From Straminergon stramineum (taxonomy: Eukaryota; Streptophyta; Bryopsida; Hypnales; Calliergonaceae): 64,000 bases of DNA. The stretch's first letter is position 1. Each line of letters starts with the position of its first letter. The notes beneath the pieces are model-generated. The model saw only the letters and a list, made by a program, of their open reading frames with translations. It had not been told where the DNA came from and made no database searches. Of this stretch, positions 34,851 to 45,111 are shown in pieces. The stretch covers positions 6,016,501 to 6,080,500 of the forward strand of contig OY987268.1 of the NCBI GenBank assembly GCA_963920665.1, written 5' to 3'. The position numbers and the translations under genes were made by a program.

Positions 34851-35820
34851 GTAATTGCAAAGTAGGCAAAGTTATCAAAAATAATCGCAAGTTAGGACCT
34901 ACTAAGCCATAGTGGTGAGGTTGGTACTGCCTTGTAATTGTTTTTTTGTCACTTCACCTACTTCGTAATTACTGGATATAATCTCAATGTAGGAGAGTTG
35001 AGCCATTTGACTTCTTTGATTGGCAAAACTTTCTTGCATAAATTAGATTATGTTATGTGGATCCACACTCACTAAATTAATGACCAATTGGTAGTAATAG
35101 AGATTTCTCTCAAATTTCTCACTCCTGGACCAATGAAATTTCTACTTCATACCCACCTTGTTGAAAACTTGCACAAGACAAGTAGTGAGCATTACCAGTC
35201 TTACTCTACCTCTCCTTAACCAATTGAAATATGCCACGATGACAAAACTCTCTTGCATTGAGATTATGGTTGGCTCACTTCGTTGAGAGGGTGTTTGGAT
35301 GTGGGGTGTTGCTAGTATTGATGTTTGTTCCACATTGAGCATTGTTAGATTATTGGCAAAGTGCTTTCAAAGTATTTTCTTCTCCCCATTTGTGGAATTC
35401 TAGTGAAGGATTTGCTGAAATAGTTCGAACAATTTCAGTGTCAGACTCCCAATTTATTCTTGTATGCATGGTGATTTCAAATTGAAGATGTTTAAATTTC
35501 AATTGGTGATGCTGTATTTTTTTGTTTTTCTATCACTGTGATTTGGATACTGATTTGGGCATGTCCTGGCTGTTGAGTTGCACTAGCTAGCATCAATATT
35601 TAATATGAATTTTCTTCAATTTTTCCTTAAAGAATTCACAATTATTTTAAATTTTCACAAAAAGGAATTGAATTTTTTATGAATCATAGAAGTCATGTGA
35701 TATCAATTTCAAAGAATAAAGAATTTGAAATTTTTTCCTCATATATAGTTGCGAAATGGAAGTACATAGAATGAAGGATTATAAGGCTTAAATTTATGGT
35801 CATAGACTCTCTTTTCTGGT

Positions 35821-36580
35821 TAACCCCTAATGACCTAAGTAACCATTTTTTGGTCACTACCCCTCTTTTTTGAATTGCCCCTTTTCAAAATTAAAAAAGA
35901 AAAGAAAAAAATGACTACTAAAAAATAGATTGCATGATGAATCCAATGGTAGTAGTTTCATCAAATTATGAATTAAACTTCACCAGTCTTTTGGAATTTT
36001 GCAAAGTTAAGTGGCATAGTGTAGTTTACAACTTATTTTTCAGGGTTCATTTTGTTTAAGGACTGAAAAGTTAGCCAACCAATGTGATTCTTGCCCACCT
36101 AAAAAAGGGCACAACCAAGGAGTTCAAGGAGCAGACAAATGTCCCATTCTTTTTTTTTTCTAACAAACACTATTCTCATTTTAGTAAGTACCATGCATTG
36201 CAAACTCTGCCATGAATTGAAAAATGTTTGGAAAGTTGAAAAGCTATAAAATTGTATAAGTACATTTTCAACTCTCTTATCTTTCAGTAAGCACAAAAAT
36301 GGCATCATTTAAAAATATCATCACAAAGATATGCTCCTTCAAAGTGCACTAGCCTATATTTCCTTCGACTCAAATAATACTTCAAACTCAAATATCTCTG
36401 AAATCAAGCTGTCAAATAATCGGAACTTTTTTGAGGTGCTCACTATCAATGTGAAATTCAAGATCCTATGGTTGCATTCTAATATCCAATCTCAAGAAAA
36501 AATGAGCAGAAAAATTGCTCAAGTTCTTGGCAATTTTGGCCCATTTTGAAAGTACGCCCCATTGGATCATTAGTGGTTAA
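35821..36580. mobile_element. PIF/Harbinger-like MITE, family E (U2)
   Basis: Body 35824-36577, with TAA on both sides. The ends GGTTAACCCCTAATGACC and, inverted, CGTTAACCACTAATGATCC pair. U1 near 12706 has the empty site CATGGTTAACGAG. A second copy is at 51098-51850. The first bases resemble family D (TTAACCCCTAA), but the interiors differ. Confidence 0.7.
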
Positions 36581-37061
36581 CGAGCCAATTTGGTATTTGG
36601 AGCACATTAATTGGGAACATGCCGTCTTATTACCGGTAGTTGGTCCCCGCTCTGATCTCTGATCGCACAGTACAGTTCCACGACAATTCGGTGGGTCCGG
36701 AGCTCTGGGCTCCATTATGAATAAATATGGAAGAACATGAACTGTTCAGGGGGAAATGGACTTTAGGAAGGAAATCGTCAGGCTTCGAAAGTTTGGAAGG
36801 AAATCGCCACCACATGCAGCGAGATTGGTCCGGCGCCACAAGCAGGCGGGTTGGGGACGCCTGCAACCGTTGAATTTCTGAGTTTCAGTTAGCAGTGAAC
36901 CTTGCTACCATATGTCGACGGGAGCCAGTGATAATGCTATTAAAAGAGAGATCTGCGGAATTTTACCTCGGGAGGAGTCGAATTTCGCAATGTGATTCTG
37001 AGTGAAGAAAGTACATACGGTGGCCAAAGAGCGACATTAATTAGCCCAAGCGGCTCTGCTA

Positions 37062-37175
37062 TATAGTCTACCAAACCTTCCCAAAATGAGTTGAGCGACT
37101 AAAGCGTGGTTCCAGTTCTTACCCTAGAAAATGGCCTGGTTTCGCATGATCCAAATGTTCCAGATTGTATTACCT
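37062..37175 (-). pseudogene. LINE-like ORF2 C-terminal remnant (U2)
   Basis: The minus strand reads GNTIWNIWIMRNQAIF, a stop, then GKNWNHALVAQLILGRLVDY, homologous to the U1 remnant at 13024-13134. It lies about 300 bp from the minisatellite in the same order as U1. Family assignment is tentative because no catalytic motif was found. Confidence 0.35.
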
Positions 37176-37480
37176 CTCACGAGAATCCAGAGCCTTTCCG
37201 CCATCAGATTGATGAATGTCGTTGATAAGATCCTTCGATATCTCATGAACAAGATATGGAAGTATCTAGCCGCACACTCGACCAGATGGGTCACTTAATC
37301 AATAATTGGGGTTTCAGAGCTAGAATAGTTGGTTGATGGCGCGAGCGTTCAAAACCAGGATTTGTCTGCTGTCAAGGAGAACCCCCACGGCAAATTCCCT
37401 ATCTTGCGAAAACCAGCCCCTGGTCACCCACTACAAATTCTGCACTATCTGGAAGATTGACGCAGCACTTTCTAAACCAC

Positions 37481-40055
37481 GAGATGGTCCCACAGGATAG
37501 ACCGATGTCTGAAAACCATGTACGCTTTGTGTAGATTCTCAATTTCGCCTTCCAGTGTGAGAGGGCAATGGCCATGAGCAGCATCGGCGACCAAAAATAG
37601 ATTTGGCCATTCCAAAGCTCGAGATGGTCCCACAGGACCAACCAACGTCGGAAAACCATGTACGCTTTGCGTAGAATCTCATTTCGCCTCCCAGTGTGAG
37701 AGGCAATGGCCATGAGCAGCATCGGCGACCAAAAATAGATTTGGCCATTCCAAAGCTCGAGATGGTCCCACAGGACCAACCAACGTCGGAAAACCATGTA
37801 CCCTTTGAGTAGCATCTCATTTCGCCTTCCAGTGTGAGAGGCAATGGCCATGAGCAGCATCGGCGACCAAAAATAGATTTGGTCATTCCAAAGCTCGAGA
37901 TGGTCCCACAGGACCAACCAACGTCGGAAAACCATGTACGCTTTGCGTAGAATCTCATTTCGCCTTCCAGTGTGAGAGGCAATGGCCATGAGCAGCATCG
38001 GCGACCAAAAATAGATTTGGCCATTCCAAAGCTCGAGATGGTCCCACAGGACCAACCAACGTCGGAAAACCATGTACCCTTTGAGTAGCATCTCATTTCG
38101 CCTTCCAGTGTGAGAGGCAATGGCCATGAGCAGCATCGGCGACCAAAAATAGATTTGGTCATTCCAAGGCTCGAGATGGTCCCACAGGACCAACCAACGT
38201 CGGAAAACCATGTACGCTTTGTGTAGAATCTCATTTCGCCTCCCAGTGTGAGAGGCAATGGCCATGAGCAGCATCGGCGACCAAAAATAGATTTGGTCAT
38301 TCCAAGGCTCGAGATGGTCCCACAGGACCAACCAACGTCGGAAAACCATGTACGCTTTGTGTAGAATCTCATTTCGCCTCCCAGTGTGAGAGGCAATGGC
38401 CATGAGCAGCATCGGCGACCAAAAATAGATTTGGCCATTCCAAAGCTCGAGATGGTCCCACAGGACCAACCAACGTCGGAAAACCATGTACGCTTTGTGT
38501 AGATTCTCAATTTCGCCTTCCAGTGTGAGAGGCAATGGCCATGAGCAGCATCGGCGACCAAAAATAGATTTGGCCATTCCAAAGCTCGAGATGGTCCCAC
38601 AGGACCAACCAACGTCGGAAAACCATGTACCCTTTGAGTAGCATCTCATTTCGCCTTCCAGTGTGAGAGGCAATGGCCATGAGCAGCATCGGCGACCAAA
38701 AATAGATTTGGTCATTCCAAAGCTCGAGATGGTCCCACAGGACCAACCAACGTCGGAAAACCATGTACGCTTTGCGTAGAATCTCATTTCGCCTTCCAGT
38801 GTGAGAGGCAATGGCCATGAGCAGCATCGGCGACCAAAAATAGATTTGGCCATTCCAAAGCTCGAGATGGTCCCACAGGACCAACCAACGTCGGAAAACC
38901 ATGTACCCTTTGAGTAGCATCTCATTTCGCCTTCCAGTGTGAGAGGCAATGGCCATGAGCAGCATCGGCGACCAAAAATAGATTTGGTCATTCCAAGGCT
39001 CGAGATGGTCCCACAGGACCAACCAACGTCGGAAAACCATGTACGCTTTGTGTAGAATCTCATTTCGCCTCCCAGTGTGAGAGGCAATGGCCATGAGCAG
39101 CATCGGCGACCAAAAATAGATTTGGTCATTCCAAGGCTCGAGATGGTCCCACAGGACCAACCAACGTCGGAAAACCATGTACGCTTTGTGTAGAATCTCA
39201 TTTCGCCTCCCAGTGTGAGAGGCAATGGCCATGAGCAGCATCGGCGACCAAAAATAGATTTGGCCATTCCAAAGCTCGAGATGGTCCCACAGGACCAACC
39301 AACGTCGGAAAACCATGTACGCTTTGTGTAGATTCTCAATTTCGCCTTCCAGTGTGAGAGGCAATGGCCATGAGCAGCATCGGCGACCAAAAATAGATTT
39401 GGCCATTCCAAAGCTCGAGATGGTCCCACAGGACCGACCGATATCTGAAAACCATGTTCGCTTTGTGTAGATTCTCAATTTCGCCTTCCAGTGTGAGAGG
39501 CAATGGCCATGAGCAGCATCGGCGACCAAAAATAGATTTGGCCATTCCAAAGCTCGAGATGGTCCCACAGGACCAACCAACGTCGGAAAACCATGTACGC
39601 TTTGTGTAGATTCTCAATTTCGCCTTCCAGTGTGAGAGGCAATGGCCATGAGCAGCATCGGCGACCAAAAATAGATTTGGCCATTCCAAAGCTCGAGATG
39701 GTCCCACAGGACCAACCAACGTCGGAAAACCATGTACGCTTTGTGTAGATTCTCAATTTCGCCTTCCAGTGTGAGAGGCAATGGCCATGAGCAGCATCGG
39801 CGACCAAAAATAGATTTGGCCATTCCAAAGCTCGAGATGGTCCCACAGGACCGACCGATGTCTGAAAACCATGTACGCTTTGTGTAGATTCTCAATTTCG
39901 CCTCCCAGTGTGAGGCAATGGCCATGAGCAGCATCGGCGACCAAAAATAGATTTGGTCATTCCAAGGCTCGAGATGGTCCCACAGGACCAACCAACGTCG
40001 GAAAACCATGTACGCTTTGTGTAGATTCTCATTTCGCCTTCCAGTGTGAGGGCAA
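37481..40055. repeat. 138/139-bp minisatellite, 19 monomers, with higher-order structure
   Basis: GAGATGGTCCCACAGGA starts monomers at 37481, 37621, 37759, 37897, 38035, 38173, 38311, 38449, 38588, 38726, 38864, 39002, 39140, 39278, 39417, 39556, 39695, 39834 and 39971. Monomer types differ at diagnostic sites: TTTGTGTAGATTCTCAATTT (a), TTTGCGTAGAATC (b), CCTTTGAGTAGCATC (c), TTTGTGTAGAATC with CGCCTCCC (d). Monomers 3-8 run c b c d d a, and monomers 9-14 repeat c b c d d a exactly. Because 138 is 46 codons, the minus strand has open frames up to 676 codons; these are a by-product of the period. Confidence 0.95.
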
Positions 40056-40423
40056 TTGCAGCAAAAAGGGTTTGGTCCCGATTCCACGTTCTAGGCCAAT
40101 AAATAGCATCGATACCTCTGGTTAAGGCTCATCTCTAACTTACTCTTGGGTAGGCTAGTACTGGATGATCTCTCTCTGAGAACATTCTTTCTACGAATTG
40201 CGTTTTAGAGCCCGCTTACTATGCGATTTTTCTCTCAGAACTTTTACTATTTGCAGGTAAGTGTAGCTGTGATTCCGATCAACAAAGAGGCATCATAGTT
40301 CTGGGCCCGATTTCTAGACGGGTTGTAGGATGTGCTGGACTATTGGGACTCAATCTTAGCTTGATCAGTATTTCTACCATAAGTATTGTGACTGGCGATT
40401 TTTGAAGTGACCTTGAATTCGAC

Positions 40424-40655
40424 CATCTGTTGTTTTCCACCATCTCTGGTTTTTTCCACCATCTGCTGTTTTCTACCAAGTCGTGTTTTCCACCATCTGT
40501 TGTTTTCCATCATTCGCTGCTTTTCACCAAGTGGTGTTTCGAATATTTTTTGTTTTCCACCAGGTGGTGTGTTGACTGTGTTCCATTATCTGTTTTATTC
40601 CACCAAGTGGTATTTTCCACCATCTGCTGTTTTTTACCATCTGTGGTTTTCGACC
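40424..40655. repeat. Short tandem repeat (TTTTCCACCATCTGCTG-like), U3
   Basis: About a dozen degenerate 16-18-base units such as TTTTCCACCATCTGTTG and TTTTCCACCAAGTGG, longer than the related array in U2. ORFs reading MVENSRWWKKPEMVENNRW-like repeats on the minus strand are its translation. Confidence 0.75.
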
Positions 40656-41177
40656 ACATACGTCGAATTTCGATTCCTAGATGATTTCGATCTCAGTGTG
40701 CCTTATATAGCCTGGCTTGCTGCGATTTCTCAAGTCGACTCCTGAGTCGACTTAGTTTTCAACGACTTCTGAAGTGACCGGTGAGGACTTTCACTGGGGG
40801 CAAAACCGTCCTTCCCACAATCTGCCGCAAGGGTGGGAAATTTTGGATTGTGGGATTTATCACCTGCGGCAAATGCGGGGACTTCTGTATTCTGTGTCCA
40901 AACTCATTGTGTGAGAGGAAGCTGAATGCTTTGGGGGCCACGCAAAGCCTTCGGACGTTCTGTCATTACTAACAGTATACGTGGTGGGAAGAACGTCATT
41001 CGCCCATTCGTGTAGTGGTTACTTGGAGATCGATTAAGCAAGTAACGATATTTGATTTCTGATACAGACTGTAGATCGAAGAAGGAGAATTTTTCTAATT
41101 TTTCTAATTTTTGGATGTGCACCCGATCAGTGCCGTTATAACAACAGCAACTCAGAGCACTTTACGAAGTGGATACG

Positions 41178-41483
41178 ATGGCCCGAGTGAATGCAAACGG
41201 GGAGGAAGGCAACCCAAACGGCCGGGGAGCGGCCCAGCAACCTGAGCAACAGCCAGGCTTGGTGCCAAATGGAGCGCCACCAAATGGAGCCCTCGCAGTT
41301 GCACTCCCAGCCGCAGCACACGTGGCGGTCGTCGTGGCAAACCCCGTCATCGCCAATCTGGCGAGAGCGCTTGCTCCTCTGGGTCTTGTTATGCACCAGC
41401 AGTTCGACGTTGAAGCTGCTCTTCTGGGTCCCCCAGCAACGAAAAGCAACCCAAACTTCAACATCCTTCCTATTATCCAGTGA
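41178..41483 (+). CDS. Small Asn/Pro/Ala-rich protein, unit copy 3 (unknown function)
   Basis: A 101-residue ORF beginning MARVNANGEEGNPNGRG, with QQPEQQPGLVPNGAPPNGA, an Ala/Val-rich middle containing VANPVIANLARALAPLG, and C-terminal FDVEAALLGPPATKSNPNFN ending ILPIIQ. Compared with copy 1 it has five extra codons at one point and otherwise only substitutions, many at third positions. The sequence after the stop also stays similar to copy 1 (CTGGCCGATGAATCGAATGC), so conservation is not confined to the ORF. Function is unknown. Confidence 0.45.
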   Translation: MARVNANGEEGNPNGRGAAQQPEQQPGLVPNGAPPNGALAVALPAAAHVAVVVANPVIANLARALAPLGLVMHQQFDVEAALLGPPATKSNPNFNILPIIQ

Positions 41484-42217
41484 TTCAGTTGGCCAAACCT
41501 GGCCGATGAATCGAATGCATTGAAACTTGAAAGCAATCCAAGACTACCATGTAATCTGGTTAGGGTCAAGAAGAAGAGGACGCTTACTTGATCTGCGTGC
41601 TTACAGACAGTGATATTACAGGTCAAATGGTTTGCATGTGAGATAAGATAAGTGTGGTAGAGGCAATGATAGAGTCGTAAGTTTGTAGGATATTCCAAAA
41701 CTATGCCGGTCATTGAAGAGGGGGTGAGGTTAAGGGGATTAAAGTGTAACTTACCATTGCCCTTGACGACCATAATTGTATACTGCACAATTTATGCTTC
41801 TAAACTTATTTACCCTTTATGCTTTGTAGTGGAAATAAACTCTATGGTGGACACAAACTGCAAGTGACCAAGATCAATTCCCATAAGAAGTGTAGTTAGA
41901 ATGCTTAAGAGAATTTTTATCTTGTTGGCTGTGGACCAAACTAAGGGGAGAAGGCTTTGCATCAAAAAATCTCCATAAGAAAAAGTTTGAGTAGGACGTA
42001 GCTTTAGTTACTAGTCATTAGCAACAATTAGCAAGCCTCCACTGATTGCACGGAAGAACCTCTCGTATATTATTGTACAGTAGTAGCTTTATTATAGTAT
42101 ATGTTAATATTTTGAATATGTATAGACAATATATTTAAATATATAGTGTTTTCATAATGATGCATAAGCCTATATTTACGTACTTTTCAATTATAATTTT
42201 GTTGTGGTTTGAATGTG

Positions 42218-42779
42218 TTTAACCCCTAAACGTCCAGATTCATCTCTAGAATTGACGATTTGAAAGCATATTTGGAAGCATATTTTGGAATTGGTATAGA
42301 AATAAAAGTTGTAGATTTTGATTTGTAGATTCCATCTATATGGATAGATTCACCAATGCTATCACCCATTTTTTTGTATAAATTTTGAAAGAAAAATTCC
42401 AAAATTCCTTCAAAATTCGATTACAAGCAAAATATTATCATTTCTTGAGTAAAATTTGTTGTAATGGATTTGAAATGAGGTTCTCTCCACATGGTCATTT
42501 TTTGAAATTTTTGTGTTCTTCCTATCTTTGACCTCATTTTGGCAAATCCAATTTTGAACTAGAGTCAATGCAATTTGACCACTTGACATACTTGCACATT
42601 GGTAATTTTAGAAAAATATGTACTCTAATAACACCAAATCCAACCCTTACATAGGACAACAACTTGATAACGTATGTCCACAAATTAGAATAACTTTCAT
42701 CCAAGTAATTAGGAGGATGAAACTTGAGATTCAATCTATTCATTGTCCAAAAAATGGATGTCAAAGCGTATAGGGATAA
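42218..42779. mobile_element. PIF/Harbinger-like MITE, family D (U3 copy a)
   Basis: TTTAACCCCTAAACGTCCAG at the left; the right end TATAGGGATAA is decayed. U1 near 3083 (GGCTTAATGATTCTTG) and U2 near 18055 show the uninterrupted site, giving TAA as the duplicated target. The interior matches the family, including GATTTGAAATGAGGTTCTCT. Confidence 0.7.
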
Positions 42780-43377
42780 TGATTCCGGTTTGTTTAGAAG
42801 GGTTTCAATTCACCTTTCTATGTTTCTTGAAATTTAAGGTATTCCGTGTTTTATTGGCAATTTGACATTTCTTGTGTATGATGGGTTCATGTTACTTTGC
42901 ATGTTAGTCATTTGAATTTTGCAAAGATTTTTTTTGCCAAATTGATGGCTAGATTTTAGGTTTTAGGTTTTCACTTGCTTTAAGGTAGGAGCACCCATAA
43001 CCATGAGTGTATCCATAGTTGAGAGTAGAGCTCCCTCAAAGTGTTTCCTAGTGTACCTTGAAACCGTCTTCAAAGTTCCTTAAAATCATCTCCATACTTA
43101 ATTGTGGTTGGTGGGCTCTAATTTTTTTCAGATTTTGGTGCTAGAATCAAGGCAGATTTAGTAGAGTGTGGCTATGGGTGTCCTATGATGTTCTACTTTG
43201 AAAATTCATAGAAATTTGATGCTTTATCCAAAAATTCTTTTTTTTGGAAAATTCATGATTTTCAATTGCTCATATTGAAAAAATATTTTTTGTAGAAAAA
43301 TTTGACCCCAACTATGTTGAATTGCTTAAATTGACAGTTATGGATGTTCCTACCTTAATCAACAAATTACACCTGGT
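42780..43377. other. U3 spacer between two MITEs
   Basis: Matches U1 3090-3500 and U2 18056-18480 only at its edges. The internal part, about 42985-43355 (GTAGGAGCACCCATAACCAT ... TTATGGATGTTCCTACCTTA), has short inverted ends GGTAGGAGCA/CATCCATAACTG-like and is likely another small MITE. No gene seen. Confidence 0.4.
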
Positions 43378-43943
43378 TTAACCCCTAAACGTGCAAAGTG
43401 TTCTCTAAAATTCCGGATTTGAGAAAAATATTCACAAAGTACTACTCGAAAGAATATTTTGGAATTCATACACAAATAAAAGTTGTAAACTCTGAGTTGT
43501 AGATTCCATTCATATGGTTAGATTCACCAATGCTATCACCAATATTTTTTTATAAATTTTAAAACGAAGATTTCAAAATTCCTATTAAATTTGATTACAG
43601 GCAAAATATTAAATTTTTTGAGTACTATTTGTTGGAGTGGATTTGAAATGAGTTTCTCTTGACATGGTTATTTTTTGAAATTTTTGTGTTCTTTTACAAA
43701 TCTAGTTTGGAACAAGAGTGAAAAAAATTTGGCTTGGTCAACCACTTGACATGCTTGCACAGTTGTAATTTAAGAAAAATATGTACTCCAGTAATACCAA
43801 ATCCAACTATTATATAAGACAACAATTCGATAAAGTATCTCTACAAATTTGGATGACTTTCATCCAAGCAATAATGAAAGTGAAACTTGAGTTTCAATCT
43901 ATTTGTCGTCGAAAAAATGGACGTCGAAGCACTTGAGTTTTAA
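43378..43943. mobile_element. PIF/Harbinger-like MITE, family D (U3 copy b)
   Basis: Left end TTTAACCCCTAAACGTGC, right end CACTTGAGTTTTAA. The insertion split TGGTTTAATC, which is intact in U1 (near 3495) and U2 (near 18480), again duplicating TAA. Confidence 0.7.
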
Positions 43944-44155
43944 TCTTGTAAGGAACTAGAAAACCTAACACTGGCATACTTAACAATCGATTCATTTTTT
44001 TCCCTATTGCATATTGGATATTTTCATTTAATTTTGGTGTACAACTAATTTGTTAACTCAAACAAGTTTTTGACTATGATTAACCTAAATCCACTCTAAA
44101 ATTATCATTTTTAGTACCAAAAAAAAAAAAAAAAATTTAAATATTTGCTATTGTA

Positions 44156-44589
44156 TAAACAACCAACGACACTAGCATGTGAGCCTATGAGCCTTGAGCC
44201 TAGGTGTAAATAGATATTCTACAACTATTGAACGTGTTTATAATATACATACTTATAATATGAGTACCCTATAACCATGTAAAGTGCTTGTAACATAGGT
44301 ACCTAGAATATAAATATACTATAATCATAGAAGGTGCCTATAACATAGGTACCTAAAGCACAAACACCCATAGTGTAATTAGGCACTCATTATATAAGCA
44401 TCCTATAACAATGAAAGGTGCTTATAATATAGGTACCTACAATATAGACACCAGTCCTATAATTATAAATATCCTATAACTATGGAAGGTACCTATAATA
44501 TAGGTACCAACAACATAGGAGCCTAGGCTCCTAAGCTCATGGGCTCAAGATCCTAGGCTCACATGCTAGCAACCATGTCTAAACAACCA
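44156..44589. mobile_element. MULE-like TIR element, U3 copy
   Basis: Perfect 10-bp flanks TAAACAACCA at 44156-44165 and 44580-44589 bound a 414-bp element, reversed in orientation compared with 5301-6883. The ends ACGACACTAGCATGTGAGCC and GGCTCACATGCTAGC pair. The interior is the same TATAGGTACC/ACCTATAATATAGG minisatellite. U2 near 18690 lacks it. Confidence 0.75.
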
Positions 44590-45111
44590 TAGAATATTGG
44601 AATCTTGCAATTGAACTTGCATGAAAATGGGTGGAAATGTTTATGGAAACTTTGATCAAGTACATTGTAAGATATGAGTATTCAAAATGATAATGAATGG
44701 ATTTTTTTGGCAACTTGCTTTACTATGTTTTCATACTTTGAATCCTCTGAAAATTTTGAACTATTTAATTTTGAGGTATAAATCTTTTTGAAGAAATAGT
44801 GAGACTCAAAATGTAGATAAAAATTTCAAAAAATAGAAATTTGATTTTTCATTCTTTAAAAATAAAGTAGATACAAGATGGTAAGGAAATTTAATTAATA
44901 ATAGTTCTAAAATAGAATTTGAATTACGTCAATCCTAATGGTGAGATTGTTATAGCAAGTAACGTACACATTGTACACTTGTTTCTTTAAAATAATTGTG
45001 AAAATTGAGTTCATGAACAAATCCGACATATTATTTTTTCATGATGATGTCTTGCTTGGTTGCGAAATAAGATTCATCTTTAGTTAACCTTTACATCACT
45101 AATCCAAATGG

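Larger units (their letters stand above)
14360..40069. repeat. Tandem segmental duplication, unit U2 (expanded)
   Basis: Second unit, same landmark order as U1 but about 25.7 kb. The extra length is explained by insertions absent from U1: copia (23038-28304), a repeat block at 28852-30067, the hAT-like element (30163-33508), a MITE plus spacer (34383 to about 35260), a family-E MITE (35824-36577), and the minisatellite grown from 6 to 19 monomers. U1-specific insertions (5301-6883, 11682-12263) are missing here. Confidence 0.7.

Noticed and set aside
37399..39580. Very long minus-strand open frames (676 and 357 codons) as a repeat protein
   Set aside because: The period is 138 bp, a multiple of three, so any stop-free monomer gives a long frame; several frames are open at once and single 139-bp monomers shift between them.
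37481..40055. CRISPR-like array
   Set aside because: Monomers of 138-140 bp are continuous repeats with no unique spacers, in a plant nuclear context.
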